Shown here: piece after piece, positions 45,064-53,762 of the stretch | Numbering within the stretch: position 1 is the stretch's first letter | Layout: every line of letters begins with the position of its first letter | Assembly (NCBI GenBank): GCA_965223035.1 | Contig: OZ244980.1 | Coordinates: forward strand, 4,154,001 to 4,218,000 | Direction of reading: 5' to 3' | Length of the DNA: 64,000 nt | DNA from: CAMDPA01 sp965223035 | Lineage (GTDB): Bacteria > Pseudomonadota > Alphaproteobacteria > Rhizobiales > Hyphomicrobiaceae | Notes under the pieces: model-generated | Seen by the model: the letters and a program-made list of their open reading frames with translations, nothing else | The model's database searches: none | Told to the model about the DNA's origin: nothing | Position numbers and translations under genes: made by a program

Positions 45064-45804
45064 TCAGCGTTCGCCCCTTGACAACTTTTCGATGCGGGCC
45101 TGCATCTTGGCGAACTCGGCGCGCAACTCCGCCAACTCGTTTGCCGCATGCTGTGCGGGATCGGTGGCAGCCTGAGCGGCAGCCGCCGCTTGACCGGCAG
45201 GCGTCATCGGAGCCGTCGTCCTCGCGGCGTTGGCGGTGCCCGCCTCGCCCGCCGCCGCCGGGCCATTGGCGCCTTCCGGTGCTCCGCCGGCAGCGGCCCC
45301 GCCGTTGAGCGAGGCATTGAAAGGCGGCCACATCGACATCGCCTGCTCGAACATCGCCATGTTCTTGCGCGTCTGCTGCTGCATCGCCTCGAACGCTGCT
45401 GCCCCGAACGGGTTTTGCTGGAACAGATGGGCGAACTGCTCGCGGAACCGTTCCTGCTCGCGGGTGAGGTTTTCCAAGCTGAACTGAAGATAGCTCGGCA
45501 CCATCTTGCCCATAGCATCATCGTAGAAGCGGATCAGTTGACGCAAAAACGGAACCGGCAACAGCGTATGACTGCCCGCGCGCGACTCCTGGTCGACGAT
45601 GATCTGGGTCAGCACAGAGTGCGTGAGATCATCACCCGTCTTCGCATCGAACACGACAAAATCTCGATCCGACCGCACCATCGCCGCCAAGTCCTCCAAG
45701 GTGACGTAGGTGCTGGTCTCGGTGTTGTAGAGCCTTCGGTTTGCATACTTTTTGATAACGACGGCTTCGCGTTTGTCCGTTTCCGCGGTGGCCTTCTTGC
45801 TCAT
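45064..45804 (-). CDS. phaR: Polyhydroxyalkanoate synthesis repressor PhaR
   Basis: A 246-aa DNA-binding regulator. The N-terminal PHB/PHA accumulation regulator domain (VIKKYANRRLYNTETSTYVT through DLTHSVLTQIIVDQE) matches PhaR, followed by the accessory domain (LPVPFLRQLIRFYDDAMGKM and LENLTREQERFREQF), an Ala/Gly/Pro-rich linker and a terminal coiled coil (AELRAEFAKMQARIEKL). PhaR represses phasin and PHA genes and binds PHB granules. Start at ATG 45804 (MSKKATAETDKREAV). Divergent from phaA, the usual neighbour. Confidence 0.94.
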   Translation of the reverse strand: MSKKATAETDKREAVVIKKYANRRLYNTETSTYVTLEDLAAMVRSDRDFVVFDAKTGDDLTHSVLTQIIVDQESRAGSHTLLPVPFLRQLIRFYDDAMGKMVPSYLQFSLENLTREQERFREQFAHLFQQNPFGAAAFEAMQQQTRKNMAMFEQAMSMWPPFNASLNGGAAAGGAPEGANGPAAAGEAGTANAARTTAPMTPAGQAAAAAQAATDPAQHAANELAELRAEFAKMQARIEKLSRGER

Positions 45805-46050
45805 GGCTGATCCGCCCGAATTTCTTGAGTAGTTGCTGCAGGGTAACACACCGGCAGCACCGCGGGCCAGTGCATAATTCCAATCATCACAGCAGATTGC
45901 CCATTGCCTGGGCAGTGACTGCGTGACGTCGCCGCGCAACCTCGCCATAATGTTGAATTGTCGCAGTGCAGCAAGACTGTTAACGTAAAGATCTTCCAGT
46001 TGCCCGTCATCGGTCCCGTTGTTCCCGTCCTCGTTTGTTGGAGACTGCCA
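45805..46050. promoter_or_regulatory. phaR/phaA divergent region with dyads
   Basis: Contains GCAGTGACTGC (45912-45922, a perfect inverted repeat) and an imperfect dyad TTGTCGCAGTGCAGCAA (45958-45974). Both are TGC/GCA sites of the kind bound by PhaR. Autoregulation is inferred. Confidence 0.4.
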
Positions 46051-47241
46051 ATGAGTAATGATGCTTCAACCATCGTCATCGCCAGCGCGGCGCGCACCCC
46101 GGTCGGTTCATTCAACGGGGCTTTGGCGGGCTTGCCCGCACACGAATTGGGCAAAACGGCGATCCAGGCTGCTTTGGCCCGCGCCAAGGTGGAACCGGAT
46201 CAAGTTTCCGAGGTTGTGCTGGGGCAGATTCTTACAGCTGGCGAAGGTCAGAATCCGGCGCGTCAGGCCTCGATCGCGGCCGGCATTCCCGTTGAATCTC
46301 CGGCCTGGGCCATGAATCAATTGTGCGGCTCGGGTCTGCGCGCGGTCGCCTTGGGCGCCCAACAGATCGCCGATGGTTCATCGCGCATCATCGTCGCCGG
46401 TGGCCAGGAGAGCATGAGCCAGGCGCCGCACTGCGCCCACCTGCGCGACGGGGTCAAAATGGGCGATCTGAATTTGGTCGACACCATGATCAAAGACGGC
46501 CTGTGGGATGCCTTCAACGGCTATCACATGGGCATGACCGCGGAGAATGTCGCCCGTCAATTCCAGATCACCCGTGAGGAGCAAGACCAATTCGCGGTCA
46601 ACTCACAAAACAAGGCCGAGGCGGCGAAAACTGCCGGGCGCTTCGCTGACGAGATCGCGCCGGTCACGCTCCAGACCCGGAAAGGCGAGGTCGTCGTCTC
46701 CGAAGACGAATATATCAAGAGCGGCGTCACCATCGAATCCGTAGCCAAGCTGCGTCCCGCATTCGATCGAAAGGAAGGCACGGTGACGGCCGGCAATGCG
46801 TCAGGCATCAATGACGGTGCGGCAGCCGTCGTTTTGATGACCGCCGAGGAGGCTGCAAAGCGCGGTATCAAGCCGCTGGCCAAGATTGTGGCGTGGGCGC
46901 ACGCCGGCGTCGACCCCGCGATTATGGGTACCGGCCCAATCCCCGCCTCGAAAAAGGCGATGGAGAAGGCCGGTTGGAGTGTGGCCGACCTCGACCTGAT
47001 CGAAGCCAACGAGGCATTCGCCGCGCAAGCTTGCGCGGTGAACAAAGGGCTCGGCTGGGATACCAACAAGGTCAACGTGAACGGTGGCGCCATCGCCATC
47101 GGTCACCCGATCGGAGCCTCCGGTGCCCGGGTCCTGACCACCTTGCTCTATGAGATGGGCCGGCGCGACGCCAAGAAGGGATTGGCCACGCTATGCATCG
47201 GCGGCGGCATGGGGATCGCGATGTGCGTTGAGCGCGATTGA
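46051..47241 (+). CDS. phaA: Acetyl-CoA acetyltransferase (beta-ketothiolase)
   Basis: A 396-aa thiolase II condensing two acetyl-CoA to acetoacetyl-CoA, the first step of PHB synthesis. Active-site residues: Cys92 in NQLCGSGLRAV, His352 in GGAIAIGHPIGASGAR and Cys382 in LCIGGGMGIA. ATG 46051 has GGAG upstream and gives the canonical N-terminus SNDASTIVIASAARTPVG; in-frame upstream sequence lacks homology. phaB is not adjacent. A terminator follows. Confidence 0.95.
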   Translation: MSNDASTIVIASAARTPVGSFNGALAGLPAHELGKTAIQAALARAKVEPDQVSEVVLGQILTAGEGQNPARQASIAAGIPVESPAWAMNQLCGSGLRAVALGAQQIADGSSRIIVAGGQESMSQAPHCAHLRDGVKMGDLNLVDTMIKDGLWDAFNGYHMGMTAENVARQFQITREEQDQFAVNSQNKAEAAKTAGRFADEIAPVTLQTRKGEVVVSEDEYIKSGVTIESVAKLRPAFDRKEGTVTAGNASGINDGAAAVVLMTAEEAAKRGIKPLAKIVAWAHAGVDPAIMGTGPIPASKKAMEKAGWSVADLDLIEANEAFAAQACAVNKGLGWDTNKVNVNGGAIAIGHPIGASGARVLTTLLYEMGRRDAKKGLATLCIGGGMGIAMCVERD

Positions 47242-47259
47242 AGTGTCCCCATCATCTGA

Positions 47260-47284
47260 CCTGGCCAGAGGCGATCTGGCCAGG
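47260..47284. terminator. Bidirectional terminator between phaA and dctM
   Basis: A perfect 10-bp stem CCTGGCCAGA / TCTGGCCAGG with a 5-base loop, between convergent genes. No long U run. Confidence 0.75.
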
Positions 47285-47291
47285 CCGATTC

Positions 47292-48614
47292 TCACAGTAA
47301 TCCCAAGCTCAGCTGTGGGAAGGCAATGATGGCGATCAGCACGATCAGCATGACGACGGCGAATGGAAAGGCGCCGGCGAACACATCGAATAGCGTGACC
47401 TGAGGATCGTTGATCGTACTTTTGATCACGAAGCAGGATATCCCGAGCGGCGGCGTCAACAGGCCGATTTCCGCACCGATCACCGTGACGATTCCGAACC
47501 AAACGAGATCACCACCGAACGCCTCGATGGCGGTCAAGAACAGGGGCACCACGATCAAGATGATGGACGCCGTATCGAGGATCGTACCGAGCGCGATCAG
47601 CAGCAACACATAAAGGCTCATCACCGCCGCCAGGCTGAGATCTAGACCATTGAGCCAGTTGCCAAACAACGTCGGCAGGCCGGCGATGCCGAGCATCCGA
47701 CTGTACATCGAGGCGCTGATGATCAAGAACAGGATGCTGGCCGTGATATGGCCGGTCTCGACCAGCGTATCTTTAATGTCGCGAACGCTGATGCTGCGCC
47801 GGATAACCCCGATCAACAGGGCGATTACGGCGCCCGCGGCGCCAGCCTCAGTTGGCGTCACCACCCCTTGGTAGATCCCGCCCAAAACCACCCCGATCAA
47901 CAGCAACGTCGGCAGCAGTCGCGTGCCCATTTCCAGCGGGCTCATCAGCGGCGCATCATCGATCGCCGCGGCCTGCTGGACACCACCGGGACCGATGAAT
48001 CGGGGTGCAATGTAGGTCATCGCGAAGATGGCCGCGGCAAAAGCGCCCGCCAACAGCAACCCGGGCACAATGCCGGCAATAAACATCTGCCCAACCGACT
48101 GCTCGGCGACGAAGGCATAGATGATCAGCATCACACTGGGTGGGATCAACATGCCCAGGACCGAGCTGCCGGCAACCACACCCACCGAAAACCGGCGCGT
48201 ATAGTTGAAGCGCACCATCTCCGGCACCGAGACCCGGGTGAACACCGAAGCGGACGCGATTGAGGAGCCGGTCACCGAGGCAAACACTGCATTGGCGGCG
48301 ACCGTCGCAATCCCCAGGCCACCGCGCAAGCGACGAAACGCTTGATTCGCGACGGCGTAGATATCGGTGCCAAGTCCGATCTTGGACACAATCAGGCCCA
48401 TCATCGTAAACATTGGCACGGTGGCGAAGGTGTATTCGGTCACGCTGTGACCGGTAGCGATAGCGATCAAATTGACCGCCAACTGAAAGTCGCCCTTGAT
48501 CACCCAGACGCCGAGGAACGACACCAGAGCCAACGCGATTGGCACATAAAGTCCGGCGTAGATCAGCACCACGATGGCGATCAGGGATACAATGCCGACC
48601 GGAATCGGGTCCAT
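47292..48614 (-). CDS. dctM: TRAP transporter large permease (DctM)
   Basis: A 440-aa multi-pass inner membrane protein of the DctM/ion-transporter superfamily, about 12 hydrophobic segments. Typical signatures: ATVPMFTMMGLIVSKIGLGTD, ASVTGSSIASASVFTRVSVPEM, SVLGMLIPPSVMLIIYAFVAEQSVGQMF and GLLTPPLGISCFVIK. It uses an ion gradient to import an organic acid delivered by DctP. It starts one base inside the dctQ stop (coupled) and is the last gene of the dctPQM operon. Confidence 0.93.
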   Translation of the reverse strand: MDPIPVGIVSLIAIVVLIYAGLYVPIALALVSFLGVWVIKGDFQLAVNLIAIATGHSVTEYTFATVPMFTMMGLIVSKIGLGTDIYAVANQAFRRLRGGLGIATVAANAVFASVTGSSIASASVFTRVSVPEMVRFNYTRRFSVGVVAGSSVLGMLIPPSVMLIIYAFVAEQSVGQMFIAGIVPGLLLAGAFAAAIFAMTYIAPRFIGPGGVQQAAAIDDAPLMSPLEMGTRLLPTLLLIGVVLGGIYQGVVTPTEAGAAGAVIALLIGVIRRSISVRDIKDTLVETGHITASILFLIISASMYSRMLGIAGLPTLFGNWLNGLDLSLAAVMSLYVLLLIALGTILDTASIILIVVPLFLTAIEAFGGDLVWFGIVTVIGAEIGLLTPPLGISCFVIKSTINDPQVTLFDVFAGAFPFAVVMLIVLIAIIAFPQLSLGLL

Positions 48615-49186
48615 CAGATCTCCCCCCGTTGTGCGGCAGCACGATCAGGTGCAGCGGCGATCTCGAGGGCGCGCACAAAAAAGCGCAGCATGGTCAACGT
48701 TGCGCCGAACACGATAACCGCTTTGATCGGCCATTCGACGATAGTGAAGATGCCCTCGTCCCCGATGAAATCTTGATTGTCAATTTTGTCCAACAAGATC
48801 GGCACGGTGCCATAAATGATGATCGCCATCAGCAGGCCGCCGGCCATCTCGGTGGCCACCGCCAGCCAACGCCCCAACCGCGGGCGGCGCGATCGCAACA
48901 GCATCAAGAAGCCGTCCGATCTGGTCAGGCGGCTGGTGCGGACGGTATCGGCCAGCTGCCCAAACACGATGACGATGATCGAGACCTCGACCAGCTCCAC
49001 CACGCCCTTGATCGGCGCGTCCAGAAACGTGCGACCGAAGGCATCGGCCGCCACCAACAGGACCAGAAATAAGACCCACAGCGAGCCGATGGCATTTGCA
49101 GCGATCACCACCCGGTCGAGCCAGGTAACGATCGCCGCAAGCCAAGGCCGATCGGACGATGGCGGGGCCGATTGCAGAGCGGTCAT
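48614..49186 (-). CDS. dctQ: TRAP transporter small permease (DctQ)
   Basis: A 190-aa four-helix membrane protein. It has the DctQ hallmarks IGSLWVLFLVLLVAADAFGRTFLDAPIKGVVELVE and TVRTSRLTRSDG. Its start lies 62 bp downstream of dctP and its stop overlaps dctM. The C-terminus (IAAAPDRAAAQRGEI) is cytoplasmic. Confidence 0.9.
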   Translation of the reverse strand: MTALQSAPPSSDRPWLAAIVTWLDRVVIAANAIGSLWVLFLVLLVAADAFGRTFLDAPIKGVVELVEVSIIVIVFGQLADTVRTSRLTRSDGFLMLLRSRRPRLGRWLAVATEMAGGLLMAIIIYGTVPILLDKIDNQDFIGDEGIFTIVEWPIKAVIVFGATLTMLRFFVRALEIAAAPDRAAAQRGEI

Positions 49187-49248
49187 TGGCAGGCCTGCCC
49201 GACAACACCTCGCGCCACGGTCATCGGCCTGTCAGCACCAATCACCGG

Positions 49249-50331
49249 CTATTCCTTGTCCCAATCCCGCAGCGGCTTGGCACCGCCGGCGCGCATGGCA
49301 TCCATGTAGGCGGCCAGAATGGCTTTGCCGGGAACGCCCTTGCCTTCCAGCTTCGCGGCCCATTCCTTGGCGATGTTGGGCATGGATTTGGCCCAGGCTA
49401 AGCGCGCCTCGTCCGACAGTTGCACCACGGTTCCGCCGTTCGACTTGAACCAGTCCATGCTGTCGTCAGCGCGCTTCTGCGCCACCTGTGCCAGCCGGTC
49501 CCGATAGGCCACCGCCGCCTCTTTGATCGCGGATTTCACTTCCGCTGGCAGCTTGGCCCACGTGCGTTTGTTGGCGGTCACCGCCTTGGAGCAGACGGTG
49601 CCGATGTCGGCCTTCAGCATGTGCGGCGCCACCTCGCCGATCTTGAACGTCTGGGCCGCCTCTGGCCAGATCACGGCCGCGCTCACCACGCCGGTCTTCA
49701 AATTGTTGTAGTACTTGACCAGGCTGCCTTTCACGCCGACCACGCCGATGCCGTCGAAGTATCTGAGATTGGCGCCGGCCCCGGCCAGCTTCTGGCCCTT
49801 CAGATCGCTCACCGCCTTAACCGGCGCCTTCGCGTAAACCTGGTAGCTGTCCAACACGCAGCCGGTCGTCAAATAAACCTGGTTGCGCTTTTCGAAGGCC
49901 TGGCGGAAGGACGGGAACTTAGCCGCCAGCATGTCGACGGTCTTGCCCATCAGGTCTGGGTTCATGGACACGAACGGGGTCTGATAGGTCACCAGTTGCA
50001 AGGGCACCTTCGAGGCGTGAAACACTGTCGTCACGACCCCGATGTCGCCCAGACCCTTTTCGATACCCTCAATCACCCCCCGCGGTTTGACGATCTGACC
50101 GCCGTAGGCCTCGTTCCACTGGATCTTGTATTTGCCGTCCTTGGCCAACCGCTTATTGACTTCGGGAATAAAGAAACTGCTGAACTCCTTCACCCACATC
50201 GAGCGCAACGGGTACCCATCGATCGCCGTCAACCGGATCGTCTGCTGCGCCAGCGCTGACCCTCCAGCCACCGTCGCACCAACCATCAGCACAGCCGTGC
50301 CGGTCCACATCCGCGTTGCCAATCGGGTCAT
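49249..50331 (-). CDS. dctP: TRAP transporter substrate-binding protein (DctP)
   Basis: A 360-aa periplasmic solute receptor with a signal peptide (MTRLATRMWTGTAVLM, cleavage after ALAQ). It has the DctP fold signatures (YGGQIVKPRGVIEGIEKGLGDIG and DLKGQKLAGAGANLRYFDGIG) and the helical C-terminus (WAKSMPNIAKEWAAKLEGKG). The start is fixed by a strong GGGAGG seven bases before ATG 50331. Ligand unknown; the adjacent GMC oxidoreductase suggests an alcohol or sugar acid. Likely promoter in 50332-50400. Confidence 0.92.
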   Translation of the reverse strand: MTRLATRMWTGTAVLMVGATVAGGSALAQQTIRLTAIDGYPLRSMWVKEFSSFFIPEVNKRLAKDGKYKIQWNEAYGGQIVKPRGVIEGIEKGLGDIGVVTTVFHASKVPLQLVTYQTPFVSMNPDLMGKTVDMLAAKFPSFRQAFEKRNQVYLTTGCVLDSYQVYAKAPVKAVSDLKGQKLAGAGANLRYFDGIGVVGVKGSLVKYYNNLKTGVVSAAVIWPEAAQTFKIGEVAPHMLKADIGTVCSKAVTANKRTWAKLPAEVKSAIKEAAVAYRDRLAQVAQKRADDSMDWFKSNGGTVVQLSDEARLAWAKSMPNIAKEWAAKLEGKGVPGKAILAAYMDAMRAGGAKPLRDWDKE

Positions 50332-50407
50332 TCTCGATCCTCCCTTGTTATTTTGATCCTTCATGGATCCCAACCAACACTTTCAGTGACTTATCGAATG
50401 GTGTCAA

Positions 50408-52045
50408 TCATCGCCGTCGTTTCCAGTCTTGACCGATCATATCAGCAGCCTTTTCCGCGATCATCAGCGTCGGTGAGGCTGTGTTGCCTGACGTGATGGT
50501 GGGCATGATCGAGGCGTCGACGACGCGAAGACCGCGCAAACCGTGCACGGTCAGGTCAGGACCCACGACCGCCGAGGGATCGCTCGGCGGCCCCATTTTG
50601 CAGGTGCCGACTGGATGGAAGATGGTGGTGCCGATCTCACCGGCAGCCTTGGCCAACGATTCATCGTCGTCGCCCACATCGGCTGCCGGCCGAAACTCCT
50701 CCGGCTTGAACACCGCAAGCGCGGGCTGGCGCACGATGTGCCGCGTCAGCCGGATGGAGTCGGCAGCGACACGGCGATCTTCATCGGTCGCCAAGTAGTT
50801 GGGTTGGATCACCGGGTTTGCATAAGGATCCGGCGAGGCAACCGACACGTGGCCGCGCGACGTCGGACGCAGGTTGCAGACACTGGCCGTGAAAGCCGGG
50901 AACGGATCAAGCGGTTCACCGAACCTCGGCAAAGTCAGCGGCTGCACGTGATATTGCAGATTGGGCGTTTCCCGAGTGGCATCCGATTTGGCGAATGTCC
51001 CCAACTGCGACGGCGCCATCGTCATCGGCCCGGTGCGCCAAATCGCAAACTCGAGCCCGATCCACGCTTTCTGCCACATCGACTGCGTGCGCTCATTCAA
51101 CGTCGGAACGCCGGAGACCTTGTAAGCGCAGCGCAGTTGTAGATGGTCTTGCAGGTTCTCGCCAACGCCGTTCAGCGCATGCTGCACATGAATTCCAATC
51201 CGCCTGAGCCGATCTCCAGGGCCAATGCCCGAGAGCTGCATGAGCTGCGGAGAACCGATCGCGCCGGCCGATAATATCACCTCCTTCGCAGCGGCAATCT
51301 TCAGTTTGAACGACCCTCGCTTGACGATAACCCCGGTGGCGCGCCCGTCCTCTACCGTCAGCCGCTCGACCATCGCATTCGACAACACACTGATGTTGGG
51401 GCGCTGCAATGCCGGAGTGAGAAAGGCCTGCGAGGTATTCCATCGCCAGCCGCCTCGTTGATTGACCTGAAAGTAACTGGAGCCTTCATTGTCGCCGCGA
51501 TTAAAGTCCTTGATGCGGGCGATTCCAGCCTGCTCAGCAGCCTCCGCCCAGGCGTCCAGGATCTGCCAGCGCACGCGCGGGCGTTCGACGCGCCACTCGC
51601 CGCCACGCATGTGCTTACCGTCGAAATCATCCTGCGACAGCGCCCACTGGTCCTCGTGATGCAGGAAGTACGGCAGCACATCGTCCCACGCCCACCCCTC
51701 GCAGCCAGCCTGGCGCCACATGTCGTAGTCGCGGGCCTGCCCCCGCATGTAAATCATCCCGTTGATCGAGCTGCAGCCCCCCAGAACACGTCCACGCGGG
51801 TAGGCCAGACTGCGGCCGTTGAGCCCAGCCTCCGGTCCCGTCGAAAATCCCCAATCGACCTTTGGATTGCCGTGGCAGTAAAGGTAGCCCACCGGAATGC
51901 GGACCCAGATCCAATCATCCGCGCCGCCAGCCTCGATCAGCAGCACGCGCATATCGGCCAATGCGGACAGTCGGTTGGCCACCAGGCAGCCGGCGGTGCC
52001 CGCTCCAACGATCACGAAATCATACTCTTCCAAAGCTTCGCTCAC
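50408..52045 (-). CDS. GMC-family FAD oxidoreductase (choline dehydrogenase-like)
   Basis: A 545-aa flavoprotein oxidising an alcohol. Motifs: FAD-binding YDFVIVGAGTAGCLVANRL, RGRVLGGCSSINGMIYMRGQ (GMC signature 1), GAIGSPQLMQLSGIG (signature 2), and C-terminal HPVGTCKMGP (catalytic His) and NTASPTLMIAEKAAD. The usual length is obtained with GTG 52045 (AGGGACA upstream); an in-frame upstream start at 52177 adds residues without homology. It lies 77 bp beyond dctP on the same strand, so it may be co-regulated with the TRAP importer. Confidence 0.88.
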   Translation of the reverse strand: MSEALEEYDFVIVGAGTAGCLVANRLSALADMRVLLIEAGGADDWIWVRIPVGYLYCHGNPKVDWGFSTGPEAGLNGRSLAYPRGRVLGGCSSINGMIYMRGQARDYDMWRQAGCEGWAWDDVLPYFLHHEDQWALSQDDFDGKHMRGGEWRVERPRVRWQILDAWAEAAEQAGIARIKDFNRGDNEGSSYFQVNQRGGWRWNTSQAFLTPALQRPNISVLSNAMVERLTVEDGRATGVIVKRGSFKLKIAAAKEVILSAGAIGSPQLMQLSGIGPGDRLRRIGIHVQHALNGVGENLQDHLQLRCAYKVSGVPTLNERTQSMWQKAWIGLEFAIWRTGPMTMAPSQLGTFAKSDATRETPNLQYHVQPLTLPRFGEPLDPFPAFTASVCNLRPTSRGHVSVASPDPYANPVIQPNYLATDEDRRVAADSIRLTRHIVRQPALAVFKPEEFRPAADVGDDDESLAKAAGEIGTTIFHPVGTCKMGPPSDPSAVVGPDLTVHGLRGLRVVDASIMPTITSGNTASPTLMIAEKAADMIGQDWKRRR

Positions 52046-52474
52046 GACTCTGTCCCTGTCGTTCGCACAGAATTCATGCCAATCGGCGGACGATGCCGGT
52101 CCCAAATTCGAAACGGTCGACGCCCGCGCGCCGTCCATCGCTTTAAGATGCCACGGCGACGCAAACACTGGGCACACGTGCGCTCCAGCCTGTGACGGCC
52201 GCCAAACAGCCGCTTTCGCCCCGGATCAAGTCCGCGGCAGGCAGAAGCGCCTTGCCGACCTGCTCCCCCAACCGCCAACCGCAACACCGTGCCATTGGGT
52301 GGCCGGGTTAGGGGAGCGGGATGATTCCAGCTCACACTGGACCGCCCTAACGACCGCATGCACTTGATGCGTACCACGCGCCGCGTTGTAAGCCACAACG
52401 CCGCGGCTGAAAAGCTCATCACCCCGCCCTGGTCGATGGTTGCCGTTGGGCAGCCTTAACCTGTGCCATCACGC
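52046..52474. other. Intergenic stretch with an F2 repeat
   Basis: No gene seen. Positions about 52261-52350 hold an F2-family palindrome half copy in inverted orientation (GGGTGGCCGGGTTAGGGG, then GGGATGATTCCAGC). Confidence 0.6.
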
Positions 52475-53020
52475 TCACAAGCTACGGCACAGCAGCAGCA
52501 GCGTTCGTCCCGCCGAGACCGCCTCCGCGGCTGGCGCGAAATGGTTGCGTACATAAAAGCTGACGTTGCGTGCGTCTCGGTTGGTGATGACATGCACCCC
52601 GGCCACACCCGCGCCGGCCGCGTGGCGGCAGAACGCCTCGATCAGCCGGGCGCCGACACCCAGCGAGCGATACTGCGGCGCGAGGTTGATATGGAGATGG
52701 GCCGGACAGCGAGCCGTGTGACGCGCGAATGTCGCGCGACACGGAGCGTCAGCAAACAATCGATCTTGCGCTGGATCGACCAACGCCCCGACCACATAGC
52801 CGGCGACCCGTCGGTCGCGATCGAGCGCCAGGAAAGCGTGCTGCGACAAGTGATCCAGATAGCGCCCCAACCAGCGTTCGCGAAAGCGGGTCCGCGAGGC
52901 GCAGCTCGCAAACGTTTGGACGGTGCTGGCCGTAAAAAAGACGCTGTCGATCTGGGCGCGTAGCGCACCGTTATCAGCCAAACAGTCAAACGGGACGATC
53001 TCGAAGCCGGTAGCTGTCAT
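52475..53020 (-). CDS. GNAT family N-acetyltransferase
   Basis: A 181-aa acetyl-CoA-dependent acetyltransferase. Motif A is PAHLHINLAPQYRSLGVGARLIEAFCRH (the R-S-L-G-V-G pyrophosphate loop), preceded by the strand VAGYVVGALVDPAQD and followed by VHVITNRDARNVSFYVRNHF. ATG 53020 has GAGG upstream. Substrate unknown. Confidence 0.88.
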   Translation of the reverse strand: MTATGFEIVPFDCLADNGALRAQIDSVFFTASTVQTFASCASRTRFRERWLGRYLDHLSQHAFLALDRDRRVAGYVVGALVDPAQDRLFADAPCRATFARHTARCPAHLHINLAPQYRSLGVGARLIEAFCRHAAGAGVAGVHVITNRDARNVSFYVRNHFAPAAEAVSAGRTLLLLCRSL

Positions 53021-53100
53021 CGGTGTTGTCCTCGGTAGCTCCCCTGGCAGCGCATGTTTGCGGCACGAGCGTGGTTGCGGCCGAGCCAATCCAAGCCAGT

Positions 53101-53164
53101 CTAGATCATCTTTGCGCCTTTAATCGGGATCGTTCCGATTCCGATTAAGGGCAGGTTGCTCTAG
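53101..53164 (-). repeat. CTAG-bounded repeat, copy 7 (64 bp, minimal form, inverted)
   Basis: Read on the minus strand it starts CTAGAGCAACCTGCCC and ends GATGATCTAG, keeping both ends with only one hairpin (CGGAATCGGAACGATCCCG). Confidence 0.92.
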
Positions 53165-53339
53165 GCGCATCGCGCTCGGTATGCATCAGCGTCCCATCGG
53201 CTATGCACCCTGACCGGTAACCAGCGGCCGACAAATCACCGATATTGCACTGCACAAGAAGACATCCGGGCCAACCTGTCCAGCTGCTCGGGCGCACTAT
53301 GGGCAAAACAAGGCCTTGATATCGATAAGGAAATGGATC

Positions 53340-53549
53340 ATGACCACGAACATACTGAAGACTGCTGGCACCTTCGCGGTCGCAAAAAACGACCTGCCGG
53401 GCCGCGGGCTCATCAAGGGCCTCTCCGCACATTTTCAGGCGATCAGGCGCGGCGTTGAGGTGGCGCGCACTTATGATCGGCTGGTGGAGCGTGGCATGGC
53501 ACCTGATGCCGCGGCGCGCGAAGCGATGACGCAACTGCGTCGCGGGTGA
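53340..53549 (+). CDS. Hypothetical small protein
   Basis: A 69-aa basic, mostly helical protein (MTTNILKTAGTFAVAKND, ending AAREAMTQLRRG) with AAGGA nine bases upstream of ATG 53340. No cysteines, no membrane segment. No family recognised. Confidence 0.5.
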   Translation: MTTNILKTAGTFAVAKNDLPGRGLIKGLSAHFQAIRRGVEVARTYDRLVERGMAPDAAAREAMTQLRRG

Positions 53550-53762
53550 CCATCACCCGGCGTGCGATGGTTAAGGTTCCCGGACCTGCCCATGACGCCG
53601 CATCCCAATCGGGGTGCGGCGTTGTGCTGTCTGGGCCGACGCTGAAAAAGCCGGTCACATGCGCCGCTGAAAAGCGGCCCTATAGCGGTCAGCTGCCAGA
53701 CCGTGATGATCACAACGCCGGGCTGGGAAGGGCCCAGCACAGGACATTGAGGACGATGTCCG